A DNA stretch of 64,000 nucleotides, taken from the NCBI GenBank assembly GCA_023266355.1, contig JAHFQM010000007.1, positions 1 to 64,000 on the forward strand, written 5' to 3'. The DNA is from Aquabacterium sp. GTDB lineage: Bacteria; Pseudomonadota; Gammaproteobacteria; Burkholderiales; Burkholderiaceae_C. A program made the position numbers and the translations under genes. Below the pieces are notes generated by a model that made no database searches, had not been told where the DNA came from, and saw nothing but the letters and a program-made list of their open reading frames with translations. This document shows positions 19,960-33,902 of the stretch, in pieces. Positions within the stretch are counted from its first letter, which is position 1, and each line of letters begins with the position of its first letter.

Positions 19960-20529
19960 ATGCACGCACACCACCGCACGGTGCTGGCCATGTCCGCCGC
20001 ACTTGCCAGCTTCACCGCCCTGTCCACGGTCGCCACGCCCGCCCAGGCGGCCTTCCAGCTCAGCAACGTCGGCCTGCAATGCAGCGACAGCCTCGTGGTG
20101 CAAGAAGGCGACGCCTACGTGCTGAGCTGCGTCGGTGACCTCACCGTGCAAGGCCTGAGCGGCCAGGGCAGCTTCATCGCCGACACCAGCATCAACCTGA
20201 ACGCCACCGGCAACCTGAGCCTGCTGGACGTGATGCTGCGGGCACCCAACATCGTCCTGACCGGCGGGACGAGCGTGACCTTCGACAGCGGCACCACCTT
20301 CTACGGCGGAGACGTGCAACTCACCGCGACCGGGGGGCCAACGCCCCGCGAAGGGGGCGGCATCGTCATCTCCAATGGCGGCAGCCTGGGCAGCAACGAC
20401 CCCAAGTTCGGCGGCGTCCTGCCGACCTTGGGCAGCGCCGTGCCCGAAGCCAGCAGCTTCGCCATGATGGCCTCGGGTTTGATCGCCTTGCTCGGCCTGC
20501 TGGGCGTGACCCGCCGCACCCGGCCTTGA
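19960..20529 (+). CDS. Exported protein with PEP-CTERM-like sorting tail
   Basis: A 189-residue protein with a signal peptide (cleavage near TPAQA, about residue 30). The middle is rich in Gly, Ser, Thr and Asn and shows repeating beta-strand-like segments. The final 29 residues form a tripartite tail: VPEASS, a hydrophobic helix (FAMMASGLIALLGLLG) and a basic end (VTRRTRP). This matches the PEP-CTERM signal processed by exosortase, with VPEA in place of the common VPEP. Two cysteines lie in the mature part. It has its own gaps on both sides (93 and 73 bases) and splits the usual DUF484-xerC pair. No exosortase gene is in the window. Function unknown. Confidence 0.8.
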   Translation: MHAHHRTVLAMSAALASFTALSTVATPAQAAFQLSNVGLQCSDSLVVQEGDAYVLSCVGDLTVQGLSGQGSFIADTSINLNATGNLSLLDVMLRAPNIVLTGGTSVTFDSGTTFYGGDVQLTATGGPTPREGGGIVISNGGSLGSNDPKFGGVLPTLGSAVPEASSFAMMASGLIALLGLLGVTRRTRP

Positions 20530-20602
20530 GGCGCGGACAGGCGCTGAAGCCCGGCGCGCGCAGCAGCGTGCCGGTGCCGGATTTCCGGCACACAATGGCC
20601 GC

Positions 20603-21637
20603 ATGGCCCTGCCCCGCCCCGCCATTGCCGATGCCCCTGCGGCGTCAGACACCGCCTCGCCCGAGGCCGCCCTCATCGCGCGGCACCTCGAACACCTGCG
20701 CGTGCAGCGCCGCCTGGCCGACAGCACCCTGGGCATGTACGGCGACGCCCTCGCCCGCCTGAGCGCCTTCTGCGAGCGCGACGACCTGGCGCTGGCCGAT
20801 GTCAAAGCCCACCACGCGCGCGGCTGGCTCGCCCGGCTGCACGCCCAGGGCCTGGGGCCGCGCAGCCTGGCCATCACCCTCTCGGGCTGGCGGGGCTTTT
20901 ACCGCTGGCTGGGCCGCGAGGGGGGCATCGCCGCCAACCCCATCGACGGGCTCAAGCCGCCCAAGGCGACCAAACCGTTGCCCAAGGCGCTGTCGGTGGA
21001 CCAGGCCGTGGCCCTGGCCGAGCATGCGCCGGCCGACCCGTCCGCGCACGCCGCCTCCCCGGCCGCGGCCACCCGCTCGGCGCGCGAGGCGCCTTGGCTG
21101 CAGGCGCGCGACCACGCCATGGTGGAGCTGCTTTACAGCTGTGGCTTGCGCAGCGCCGAATTGCTGAGCCTGGACGCGCTCGCCGGCCCCGACGCCATCG
21201 GCTGGCTGGACCTCGATGGCGCCGAGGCCCACGTGCTGGGCAAAGGCAGCAAACGGCGCACCGTGCCCATCGGGCAGGCGGCCTTGAGCGCACTGCGCGC
21301 CTGGCTGGCCGTGCGCGAGCAGCTGACGCCGCCCGACGGCCCGGCCCTCTTCCTCAGCCGCCTGGGGCGCCGGCTCACGGCCATGCAGCTGCGCAACCGG
21401 CTCAAGCAACTGGCCCAGGCGGCGGGCCTGCCCACGCACGTGCACCCGCACATGCTGCGCCACAGCTTCGCCAGCCACCTGCTGCAGTCCAGCGGTGACC
21501 TGCGCGCCGTGCAGGAGCTGCTGGGCCACGCCCACATCAGCACCACGCAGGTCTACACCCGGCTGGACTTCCAGCACCTGGCCAAGGTCTATGACGCCGC
21601 CCACCCGCGGGCGCGGCGCAAGGACAGCGGCGGCTGA
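20603..21637 (+). CDS. xerC: Tyrosine recombinase XerC (chromosome dimer resolution)
   Basis: A 344-residue recombinase. The N-terminal SAM-like core-binding domain includes ADSTLGMYGDALARL. In the C-terminal catalytic domain all active residues are seen: Arg in YSCGLRSAELL, Lys in GKGSKRRTVPIG, the HMLRHSFASHLL box, His in LLGHAHISTTQ and the nucleophilic Tyr in QVYTRLD (near 318). It is about 40 residues longer than E. coli XerC because of N-terminal extra residues and an Ala-rich insertion near 150. With XerD and dif it resolves chromosome dimers. Its stop abuts the stop of the convergent kinase gene with no gap. Confidence 0.95.
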   Translation: MALPRPAIADAPAASDTASPEAALIARHLEHLRVQRRLADSTLGMYGDALARLSAFCERDDLALADVKAHHARGWLARLHAQGLGPRSLAITLSGWRGFYRWLGREGGIAANPIDGLKPPKATKPLPKALSVDQAVALAEHAPADPSAHAASPAAATRSAREAPWLQARDHAMVELLYSCGLRSAELLSLDALAGPDAIGWLDLDGAEAHVLGKGSKRRTVPIGQAALSALRAWLAVREQLTPPDGPALFLSRLGRRLTAMQLRNRLKQLAQAAGLPTHVHPHMLRHSFASHLLQSSGDLRAVQELLGHAHISTTQVYTRLDFQHLAKVYDAAHPRARRKDSGG

Positions 21638-26053
<4,416 letters not shown>

Positions 26054-26241
26054 GGAGGGGGCTTGGGGTGCCGCTGGGGCCGCACCGGACAGGTTGTGGA
26101 AAAGGGCCCAGCCAAGCACCCGAAGATACCGTGCCGGAGGCTCCGTGGGAACAGGGATCATCGGACACGCGCTCAGCGGCACATTGTGCGGTCAGACATA
26201 ATGGAATTGACAAATATCACGCACCCGACATCAGATCAGCG

Positions 26242-27333
26242 ATGAGCTTGAAAACCGTGCCCAGGCAGCTCTGGGATTTCCGCCGCGGCATGGCCACCGT
26301 GCGCGTCCTGTGCCAGCTGGGCCAGGACCACGGCCTGCCCCTGGCCGATGTCTTGCGCCACACCGGCCTCAGCCAGGCCCAGACCGAAGACCCGCGGGGC
26401 CAGATCGACGCGCAGCAGGAAATCCAGCTCATCCGCAACCTGGTGAACCTGCTGCCGCAGCACCCGACCTTGGGGCTGGAGGCAGGCTGCCGCTACCACG
26501 TCACCACCTACGGCCTGTGGGGCTACGCCGTCATGGCCAGCCCGACCCTGGGCATGGGCATCAGCATGGCCTCGCGCATGCTCAACCAGACCTTCTCGCT
26601 GACCACCAACGAGGTCGAGCAGGTCGGTGACCAGATCATGGTGACTTACCACTCCGACCACCTGCCGGCCGAGGTGAGCCAGTTCATCATGGACCGCGAC
26701 CGCGCCGCCGTGGTCACGCTGCAGCGCGAAATCCTCGGGCGCCCGCTGGCCTACCGGGCCATCCTGATGCGCCGCCCCGAGCCCGCGCCCGAGGTCGTCG
26801 CGGCCTACACCGAACTCTTCGGCGTGCGCCCGCTGTTCAAGCAGGCGCAAGACCGCAGCCTGTTCGCCGCCGCGCTCATGCACGAGCCCCTGCCCCAGGC
26901 CGACCCCCACACCGCCGCCTTGTGCGAGCAGATGTGCAAGCGCCTGGTGGACGAGCGCGGCGCCCGCACCGGCGTGGCCGCCCAGGTGCGCGACCGCCTG
27001 ATGCGCACGCCCGGCCACATCCCCGACATGGAGGAAATCTCCGCCGAGATGGGCATGACGTCCCGCACCCTGCGCCGCCACCTCACGGCCGAGGGCGCCT
27101 CCTTCCGCGCGTTGCTCGAAGAAGTGCGCTCCACCCTCGCCGAGGAGCTGATGACCCGCGCCACGCTCACGCACAGCGAAATCGCCGAGCGCCTGGGCTA
27201 TGCCGACGTCACCACCTTCATCGAAGCCTTCCGGCGCTGGCGCGGCGTGCCCCCCAGCGAGTTCCGCAAGGCCCAGGGCGTGGAGCGTCCGGGCGCGGGC
27301 GGGCCGGTGCGTCGCCGTTTCATCCCTCGCTGA
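26242..27333 (+). CDS. AraC-family transcriptional regulator
   Basis: A 363-residue regulator. The N-terminal arabinose-binding-like domain of the OruR/ArgR-AraC type (GLPLADVLRHTGLSQ...LGLEAGCRYHVTTYGLWGYAVMASPTLG) is followed by a C-terminal pair of helix-turn-helices (ISAEMGMTSRTLRRHL and IAERLGYADVTTFIEAFRRWRGVPPSEFR). The inducer and targets are unknown. Divergent from the giant kinase gene, it could control it. A TTGACA is present at 26206-26211 in the shared upstream region, without a clear -10. Confidence 0.92.
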   Translation: MSLKTVPRQLWDFRRGMATVRVLCQLGQDHGLPLADVLRHTGLSQAQTEDPRGQIDAQQEIQLIRNLVNLLPQHPTLGLEAGCRYHVTTYGLWGYAVMASPTLGMGISMASRMLNQTFSLTTNEVEQVGDQIMVTYHSDHLPAEVSQFIMDRDRAAVVTLQREILGRPLAYRAILMRRPEPAPEVVAAYTELFGVRPLFKQAQDRSLFAAALMHEPLPQADPHTAALCEQMCKRLVDERGARTGVAAQVRDRLMRTPGHIPDMEEISAEMGMTSRTLRRHLTAEGASFRALLEEVRSTLAEELMTRATLTHSEIAERLGYADVTTFIEAFRRWRGVPPSEFRKAQGVERPGAGGPVRRRFIPR

Positions 27334-27460
27334 GCTTTTCCGCCGGCATGCCGGGAGATGCGTGCCATAAGCCACGTAAAAGTGGCCTTGCCGGGTGCAG
27401 TTCCATGCTTTTGGGCGATGCCAACGGCCTAGACTGGTCAGGTTTCCCAAGGACTTCGCC

Positions 27461-28291
27461 ATGAGCATCGCGCCCCAACTTCGCAACCTGAACATCGACC
27501 TGCCGGCCTGCCCGAGCACCCTGGTCAAGCTGTCGTTGTTGATGGCCGACGAGAACTGCTCGACCGACCAGCTCGCCTCGCTCATCGAAACCGACATGGC
27601 CCTGTCCTCGGCCGTGGTGCGCACCGTCAACTCCGCCCTGTTCGGCCTGCTCAAGCGCGTGGAAACCGTGCACGAGGGCATCCGCTACCTGGGCATGGCG
27701 CAAGTCGCCGGCCTGACCTACGAGATCGGCCTGCGCGGCGCCTTCCCGCCCAGCCCGCTGCTGCAAAACATCTGGGACCGCGCCGGCATCCGCGGCCTGG
27801 CCATGGGCCGCATCGCGCGCCAGCTCGACGTGGACCCGTGGCTGTCGCACACCGCCGGCCTGTTCGCCGAAAGCGGCCGCGCCGTGCTCTTCGCCTACGA
27901 CCGCCAGCGCTACGCGGCGCTGGACACCGATGGCTCCGACGAGGCCTTGCTGTGCGCCGCCGAGATCGAGGCCTTCGGCGTCAGCCACTCGGCCCTGGGC
28001 GCGGCCCTGTGCCAGTCCTGGGGGCTGTCGCGCGAGGTCAGCGACAGCGTGCGCGCGCGCCCCAACAGCGCCAGCCAGTGGACGCAGGAACGCCCCGCCG
28101 TGCAAAAGCTGCTGACCATCGGCGCCGCCGTGGACAAGCTGCTGCTCAACCCGCTGGGCAACACCGACCCGCAGGCCGTCTGGGCCGAGCTGGAGCCGGT
28201 TGCCCACCAGGTCGGCTTGCACTTCCAGGCCTTCCAGCTGGCCACCATGCGGGTCTGCGAGCGCCTGAACATCCCCCAGTCCGAGGGTTGA
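27461..28291 (+). CDS. HDOD domain signalling protein
   Basis: This 276-residue soluble protein consists almost entirely of an HDOD domain (PACPSTLVKLSLLMADENCSTDQLASLIETDMALSS...VNSALFG). It lacks metal-binding HD pairs and has no GGDEF, EAL or receiver partner. HDOD proteins act as scaffolds in two-component and cyclic-di-GMP signalling. AAGGA lies just before the chosen ATG. Neighbouring genes are sensor kinases, so a link to them is plausible but unproven. Confidence 0.88.
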   Translation: MSIAPQLRNLNIDLPACPSTLVKLSLLMADENCSTDQLASLIETDMALSSAVVRTVNSALFGLLKRVETVHEGIRYLGMAQVAGLTYEIGLRGAFPPSPLLQNIWDRAGIRGLAMGRIARQLDVDPWLSHTAGLFAESGRAVLFAYDRQRYAALDTDGSDEALLCAAEIEAFGVSHSALGAALCQSWGLSREVSDSVRARPNSASQWTQERPAVQKLLTIGAAVDKLLLNPLGNTDPQAVWAELEPVAHQVGLHFQAFQLATMRVCERLNIPQSEG

Positions 28292-28490
28292 GGCCGGCGG
28301 CCCAGTGTCCGCCCGATTGACACCTGGCGCCAATCGCTGCAGCATCGGCTGCAACGATCAAACCGAGAGGATGTCCCTGTGACGGGCGCACAGGCGCGCC
28401 GGTCTGCGGCCTGAAGCACCTGCCTTCCGGCGGCTCACCGCGCACGCCCCTGCCCACCCGCCAGCGCGGCCGCCCCGACCAAAGGACCGC

Positions 28491-30434
28491 ATGCCGTCTG
28501 GCTTTCCCGCGTTCGCGCCGCCCCTGCACGGCCACGACGCCGCCCCATCTCACGACCCCGAACTCACCCGGCTGATCCGGGCCGAGCGCATCCGCATGCT
28601 GTTCGCGCCCACCGTGCCGGTGTCGGTGGTCAGTGCCCTGGTCGCCATCGGCCTGGCCATCGCCGTGGCCGACCAGATCGGCCGCACCTGGGCCATCGCC
28701 TGGGCCTCGCTGTGCGTGCTGGCCTCGGTGGTGCGGCTGCTCCAGTGGCAGGCCTACCGCCGTGCCGGTCAACACGCCACGGCCCGCGGCACCGAGCGCG
28801 ACGACCCGCGCTGGCTGCACAAGCTCACCCTGACCTGCGCGCTGCATGGCGCCTGCTGGGGCCTGGCCGGCGTGATGATGCCGGTGCGCGACATGGTCAC
28901 CAGCGCCGTCATGGGCGCCACCCTGGTGGGCGCCTGCGCCGTGTGCACCTTCACGCTGCAGGCGCACTTCCGCCCCAACCTGGCCATCAACCTGCCCATG
29001 CTGGTGCCGGCCGGCCTGGCCCTGCTGGCGCGCCAGGACACCTACGGCCTCTTTGGCGGCGCAGGCCTGCTGTCGCTGCTGGCCCTGCTGCTGTTCGAAA
29101 GCCGCCGCGCCGAACGCCGCATCACCGAGCTGCTGTGGCTGCGCTTCACCACCGACCGCATCGCCCGCGAGCGCACGGCGGCGCTGGTGATGGCGCAACG
29201 GCACAGCGCCATCAAAGACCAGTTCCTGGCCACCATGAGCCACGAGATGCGCACACCGCTGCACGGCATCCTGGGCCTGGCGCGCCTCACGCTGGAACGC
29301 CTGCCCGCGCGCCCGGGCGTGCTGGCCGAAAGCCGCCACCAGGTTGAGCTCATCGAGCGGGCCGGCGAGCACCTGCTGCACATCATCAACGACGTGCTGG
29401 ACTTCTCCCGCATCGAGGCCGGCAAGCTGCACATCGAGCACGCCCCCTTCGAACTGCGCGCCCTCATCGACGATGTGCTGGGCCTGCTGCGCGTCAACGC
29501 GGCCGACAAGGGCCTGCGCCTGCTGACCGATGTGCGCCTGCCGCAGCCCTGCTGGGTGCAAGGCGATGCCTCCCGCATCCGCCAGATGCTGCACAACCTG
29601 CTGGGCAACGCCATCAAGTTCACCGACATGGGCGAGGTACGGATGGTGGTGGCGCGCGACAAAGCGGAAAGCCAGGGCGAAGGCACGCTGCGCTTCACCA
29701 TCCAGGACAGCGGCGTGGGCATCCCGCCCGAACAACTGCCCCTGATCTTCGACGCCTTCCACCAGGCGGACGGCAGCTTCGTGCGCCGCCACAAGGGCAC
29801 AGGCCTGGGCCTGACCATCACCCGCGAAATCGCGCGGGCCATGGGCGGCGACGTGGTCTGCGTGAGCGAGTGGGGGCGCGGTTCGGTGTTCACCATCACG
29901 GTGCCCCTGCCCGACATCCCGGCGCCTGGGCCGGCCGTGGGCGAGCTGCGCAGCGAGCCCTCACCGGGCGGGCTGGTGCATTTCAAGGCCCACGTGCTGC
30001 TCGTGGAAGACAACCCCGTGAACGCCCTGGTGGCAGACGCCATGCTGCGCCGCCACGGCCTGAGCGTGACCCGCGCCGACAACGGCCGCGAGGCCCTGGC
30101 CCTGCTGACGCACGACAGCCGGCCCTTCCAGCTGGTGCTGATGGACCTTCAGATGCCCGAGATGGGCGGCATGGAGGCCAGCCGCCTGTTGCGCCGCTGG
30201 GAAAACGAGCACGGTGTGCTGCCCATCCCGGTGGTCGCGCTCACGGCCAACGCCCTGAGCAGCGACTGCGCACAGTGCCTGGCCGCCGGCATGGACGACC
30301 ACCTGGCCAAGCCCTTCCGGGCCGATGAGCTGCTGGCGGTGCTGCAGCGCCATCTGGCCGATCACGTCAGCGCGGTCGGCCACAGTGGCCAAAGCAGCCA
30401 CACCGGCGACTTGTCAGCGGGTCACACCCACTGA
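28491..30434 (+). CDS. Membrane hybrid histidine kinase with C-terminal receiver
   Basis: This 647-residue protein starts with about six membrane helices (residues 35-200) without a large extracytoplasmic loop. HisKA (ATMSHEMRTPLHGILGLARL), HATPase (DSGVGIP, GTGLGLTI) and a receiver with acceptor Asp in LVLMDLQMPEMGGMEA and Lys in LAKPF follow. The tail is His/Ser-rich. The multi-helix N-terminus suggests sensing within the membrane. No Hpt domain is present, so a partner phosphotransferase would be needed. The Hpt of the giant kinase upstream is one candidate. Confidence 0.92.
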   Translation: MPSGFPAFAPPLHGHDAAPSHDPELTRLIRAERIRMLFAPTVPVSVVSALVAIGLAIAVADQIGRTWAIAWASLCVLASVVRLLQWQAYRRAGQHATARGTERDDPRWLHKLTLTCALHGACWGLAGVMMPVRDMVTSAVMGATLVGACAVCTFTLQAHFRPNLAINLPMLVPAGLALLARQDTYGLFGGAGLLSLLALLLFESRRAERRITELLWLRFTTDRIARERTAALVMAQRHSAIKDQFLATMSHEMRTPLHGILGLARLTLERLPARPGVLAESRHQVELIERAGEHLLHIINDVLDFSRIEAGKLHIEHAPFELRALIDDVLGLLRVNAADKGLRLLTDVRLPQPCWVQGDASRIRQMLHNLLGNAIKFTDMGEVRMVVARDKAESQGEGTLRFTIQDSGVGIPPEQLPLIFDAFHQADGSFVRRHKGTGLGLTITREIARAMGGDVVCVSEWGRGSVFTITVPLPDIPAPGPAVGELRSEPSPGGLVHFKAHVLLVEDNPVNALVADAMLRRHGLSVTRADNGREALALLTHDSRPFQLVLMDLQMPEMGGMEASRLLRRWENEHGVLPIPVVALTANALSSDCAQCLAAGMDDHLAKPFRADELLAVLQRHLADHVSAVGHSGQSSHTGDLSAGHTH

Positions 30435-30464
30435 GCCCAGCCGCCGGCAGGCATCACACAAACA

Positions 30465-31037
30465 TCACTGCTTGACGGCTTCGACCTGGATCACCAGCTT
30501 GATGTCGTTGGGGATGAAGGGCAGGCCGTAGCCCATGCCGAACTCACCGCGCTGGATGGTGGTCTCGAAGTCGCCGCCGCAAACTTGGCGCTTGAGCATG
30601 GGGTTGTCGTAGCAGCCATAGCTGTTGGCCTTCAGGGTCACGGTCTGGGTCTTGCCCAGCAGGGTCAGGTCGCCCACGATGGCCACGACCTTCTCACCCT
30701 CGAACACGACCTTGCTGCTCTTGAACGTGGCCTGGGGGAAGGCTTCGGCGTTGAAGAAGTCTTTGCTCTTGAGGTGGTTGTTGAAGGCTTCGGTGCCGGT
30801 GTTGATCGAACCGGTTTCGAGGGTGATGTCCACCTGGCCGGTCTTGGCGGCGGTGTCCAGCGTCACGGTGCCCGACTTCTTGTCGAAGCGGCCGCGGTTG
30901 GTCGAGGTGCCGAAGTGCTTGGCTTCGAAGGTCACGAAGGTGTGGGTCGGGTCGATGGCGTAGGTGGCCGGGGCAGCGTGGGCGGCGGTGGCGACCAGGG
31001 AGGCCAACAGGGCGGAAGCGATCAGGGTGCGGGTCAT
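30465..31037 (-). CDS. YceI-family periplasmic lipocalin-like protein
   Basis: This 190-residue protein has a signal peptide (core IASALLASLVATAAHA). A YceI beta-barrel follows: YAIDPTHTFVTFEAKHFG, RGRFDKKSGTVTLD, FFNAEAFPQATFKSSKV, LTLLGKTQTVTL. The family binds polyisoprenoids such as quinones and is found next to cytochrome b561, as here. It is the last gene of a leftward b561-YceI-YceI operon. GGAG precedes the chosen start. Confidence 0.93.
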   Translation of the reverse strand: MTRTLIASALLASLVATAAHAAPATYAIDPTHTFVTFEAKHFGTSTNRGRFDKKSGTVTLDTAAKTGQVDITLETGSINTGTEAFNNHLKSKDFFNAEAFPQATFKSSKVVFEGEKVVAIVGDLTLLGKTQTVTLKANSYGCYDNPMLKRQVCGGDFETTIQRGEFGMGYGLPFIPNDIKLVIQVEAVKQ

Positions 31038-31092
31038 GGGAATCTCCAGTGAAGGGATGGGTCGGGAAAAAAGGGAAGGATGAAGGCGATGC

Positions 31093-31680
31093 TCAGAGCG
31101 CAGGCACGCCCTGCAGCACGAGCTTGAAGCTGACCTGGACGTCGTTGGCAACGATGGACGCGTCGGCCCAATCGCCCTCGCCCACTTTGAAGTCCAGGCG
31201 TTTGAGCACGAAGCTGCCGGTGGCCGTGCTCAGGCCCTGGGCCTGGCTGACCTGCACCGGCACGACCAGGTCGTGCGCCTGGCCCTTGAGCGTGAGCTTG
31301 CCGGCCACTTCGAATTTGCCGCCGCCCAAGGCCTTGATGGCGCTGGACTGGAAGGTGGCCTTGGGGAACTTGGCGGTGCCGAACCACTCGGGCTTGGACA
31401 GCTCGCGGTCGGCATCGGCGTTCAGCGCCACGCTGCCCAGGTCCAGGCTGAACGCGATCTTGCTGGTGGCCGGGGCCTTGGGGTCGAAGGCCGACTGCGC
31501 CTGGAAGGCCTTGAAGCGGCCCTGCAGGGGCACGCCCAGCTGCTTGGCCACGAAAGTGACCTCGCTCTTGGCGGGCACCAGGGTTTGGGGAGCGGATGCG
31601 GCGGGCTGGGCCAGGGCCGACCCAGCGGCCAGCGTGGCCAGGGCGGTCAGCGCCACGGTCATGGAACGGCGAGAGATCAT
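31093..31680 (-). CDS. Second YceI-family periplasmic protein
   Basis: This 195-residue protein has a signal peptide ending SALAQPA, followed by a YceI-type fold (SEVTFVAKQLGVPLQGRFKAF, FPKATFQSSAIKALGGGKFEVAGKLTLKGQAHDLVVPV). It is clearly diverged from its neighbour and lacks the AIDPxHT opening. It lies between cytochrome b561 and the other YceI gene, with 55- and 48-base gaps, in the same operon. It may carry lipid or quinone ligands in the periplasm. Confidence 0.88.
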   Translation of the reverse strand: MISRRSMTVALTALATLAAGSALAQPAASAPQTLVPAKSEVTFVAKQLGVPLQGRFKAFQAQSAFDPKAPATSKIAFSLDLGSVALNADADRELSKPEWFGTAKFPKATFQSSAIKALGGGKFEVAGKLTLKGQAHDLVVPVQVSQAQGLSTATGSFVLKRLDFKVGEGDWADASIVANDVQVSFKLVLQGVPAL

Positions 31681-31728
31681 GGAAAACTCCTTGGCAGGCA
31701 GGATGGGGTGGGGAGGTGTCGGGAGGAC

Positions 31729-32304
31729 TCAGCGTCCCGGACGCATGCGGTCCAGCAGGCCATCGCGGTCGATGAACTGGTGCTTGAGCGCCGCCGCCAC
31801 GTGCAGGCCGACCAAGCCGATCAGGCCCCAGGCCGCCAGGGCGTGCAGGGGCTTGAGCGCATCGGCCAAGGCCGGGTTGGGCGACACGAAGTCGGGCAGC
31901 GGCAGCACGCCGAACCACACGATGGGGTAGCCCTTGGCCGAGCTGTAGGCCCAGCCCAGCAGCGGCACGGCGAAGAACAGCAGGTACATCAGGTGGTGGG
32001 TGCCGTGGTGGGCCACGCGCTGCCAGCTGGGCATGGCCTGTTCGATGCGGGCCGGCAAGGCGGGCGGGCGGTGCGTCAGGCGCCAGACCAGGCGCAGCAG
32101 CGACAGCGCCAGGATCGTCACCCCGGCCCACTTGTGCCAGTTGATGAGCTTGAGCTTGTTGGGCGAGAACGGCAGGTCCTCGACGTACAGGCCCACCGAG
32201 AACGCGGTGAGGATGGCCACGGCCAGCACCCAGTGCAGCAGCATGGCCACCGCGGTGTAGCGCACCGGAGCGGGGTTCAAATCAGGTTGGGACGGGGTTG
32301 TCAT
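31729..32304 (-). CDS. Cytochrome b561-family membrane protein
   Basis: This 191-residue di-heme cytochrome b561 has four membrane helices with conserved histidines (AMLLHWVLAVA, INWHKWAGV, HHLMYLLFFAVPLLGW, LHALAAWGLIGLVGLHVAAALKHQF). It would exchange electrons between quinones and acceptors such as superoxide at the inner membrane. A strong GGAGGTGA site precedes the ATG. First gene of the b561-YceI-YceI operon. Confidence 0.93.
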   Translation of the reverse strand: MTTPSQPDLNPAPVRYTAVAMLLHWVLAVAILTAFSVGLYVEDLPFSPNKLKLINWHKWAGVTILALSLLRLVWRLTHRPPALPARIEQAMPSWQRVAHHGTHHLMYLLFFAVPLLGWAYSSAKGYPIVWFGVLPLPDFVSPNPALADALKPLHALAAWGLIGLVGLHVAAALKHQFIDRDGLLDRMRPGR

Positions 32305-32495
32305 GGAAGTCACCTCCAGGGGCTGTGCATCACCATCGTCAGCGTAAGGACCCACCCATTCAAGCAGGTTGAGTGAGATTCACGCCAAGCTTCAAATCAT
32401 TTGAATGTGTCGGCGCAAGCCCCCTTGCCTTTCACGGCCTGCCTACAGTTCAATGGCAATGACGCCGATGCCCCAAGCAAGGTGGTGAAAAGTCC

Positions 32496-33704
32496 ATGCA
32501 GACATCCGCGACATCTTCGCTCTCCGACTGGCTGCTGAGCGCTGACCCGAAGCAGCGCCTGCGCATCCAGCGCTCGCTGCTGGCCGCCAACGTGTTCCTG
32601 GCGTGCTGCGGCCTGCAGGCCTATGCCGTGTGGATGGGCTTCATGAAGGCGCAAGACGCCATCTGGCTGTCGGGCGCCATCGTCGCGAACTGCCTGCTGT
32701 GGTACGCCGTGCTGCGCTCGGGCCTCAACCAGCGCTTCGCCGACCCGGCCCTCACCCTGCCCCAGATCCTGGCGGCCCTGACCATCATCATCGGGGCCTA
32801 CTCCGTCACAGGGCCGGTGCATGGCTCGACCATGATGCTGCTGGTGCTGGTGCTCGTGTTCGGTGTCTTCAACCTGCAGCCGCGCGGCGCCCGCATCGCC
32901 GCCGGCTACACCGTGGTGGCCATGGGCGTGGCCCAGGGCGTGATGATGGCGCGCGACCCGGTCAACTACCCCTTCAAGCTGGAGATCGTGCACTTCCTGC
33001 TGACGGCGGCCATCGTGCCGACCATCTCCTCGCTGGCCGCCCAGCTCAGCAGCCTGCGCGCCCGGCTGCAAAGCCAGAAGGACGAACTCGGCCAGGCGCT
33101 GGTGCGCATCCAGATCCTCGCCACGCGCGACGAGCTCACCGGCCTCGTCAACCGGCGCCACATGATGGACGTGCTGCACCAGCACCGCAAGCGCCTGGAG
33201 CGCACCGGCCACCACCGCTTCTGCCTGGCCCTGATCGACCTCGACCACTTCAAGCGCGTCAACGACACCCACGGCCACGGCGTGGGCGACGACGTGCTGC
33301 GCCACTTCGCCCAGATCGCGCAGCAAGCCCTGCGCGACACCGATGTGCTCGCCCGCTGGGGCGGCGAAGAGTTCCTGATGCTGCTCAACGACACCACCAC
33401 CGAGCAGGCCAACGTCGGCCTGGAGCGTGTGCGCGACATGGTGGCCGGCGCCACGATGTCCGCGGCGGTACCCGAGCTGCGCACCACCTTCTCGGCCGGG
33501 CTGACCGCCTACGACTGCGCCGAGCCCCTGGACGCCTGCATCGAACGCGCCGACCGGGCCCTGTACGCCGCCAAAGCCGCGGGCCGCAACCGCACGGCCG
33601 TCGAGCCAGCCCCAGAACCGACGGCTGAGCCAAAGCTCCTGCCCGCATCCGCGCCGGCCCACGCCGCGCCCCTGCGGCAAAGTGATGCAGCAAGCATCAT
33701 CTGA
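32496..33704 (+). CDS. Membrane-bound diguanylate cyclase (GGDEF)
   Basis: This 402-residue enzyme has about six membrane helices (residues 25-185) and a coiled coil. The GGDEF domain starts at DELTGLVNRRHMM. The active site is GGEEF (residues 289-293). The product-inhibition I-site RDTD lies exactly five residues upstream, so it should make cyclic di-GMP and be feedback-inhibited. The sensory N-terminus does not match a named family I recognise. The C-terminal 40 residues are Pro/Ala-rich and probably unstructured. Confidence 0.93.
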   Translation: MQTSATSSLSDWLLSADPKQRLRIQRSLLAANVFLACCGLQAYAVWMGFMKAQDAIWLSGAIVANCLLWYAVLRSGLNQRFADPALTLPQILAALTIIIGAYSVTGPVHGSTMMLLVLVLVFGVFNLQPRGARIAAGYTVVAMGVAQGVMMARDPVNYPFKLEIVHFLLTAAIVPTISSLAAQLSSLRARLQSQKDELGQALVRIQILATRDELTGLVNRRHMMDVLHQHRKRLERTGHHRFCLALIDLDHFKRVNDTHGHGVGDDVLRHFAQIAQQALRDTDVLARWGGEEFLMLLNDTTTEQANVGLERVRDMVAGATMSAAVPELRTTFSAGLTAYDCAEPLDACIERADRALYAAKAAGRNRTAVEPAPEPTAEPKLLPASAPAHAAPLRQSDAASII

Positions 33705-33902
33705 AACCACCCACAAGGATGCTGGTGCATCCACGCCGCTCGCGTTATGCTCCCCGCCAGCGCGTCGCGTTCAACGCGGTGCTCAACACAACATTCAGAA
33801 GACGGTTGACCGGGGCTCACCACCCCCCGGTCGATGCCGTGGAGGCGGGGCCCAGGCTTGTGCAAGACCGGGACCGTGGGTGGTGACTGTCCTAGCAGTG
33901 CC

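Noticed and set aside
20603..21637. XerC gene as an integrase of a mobile element
   Set aside because: It follows dapF and DUF484 as in chromosomal dimer-resolution loci, and no element borders or cargo are seen.
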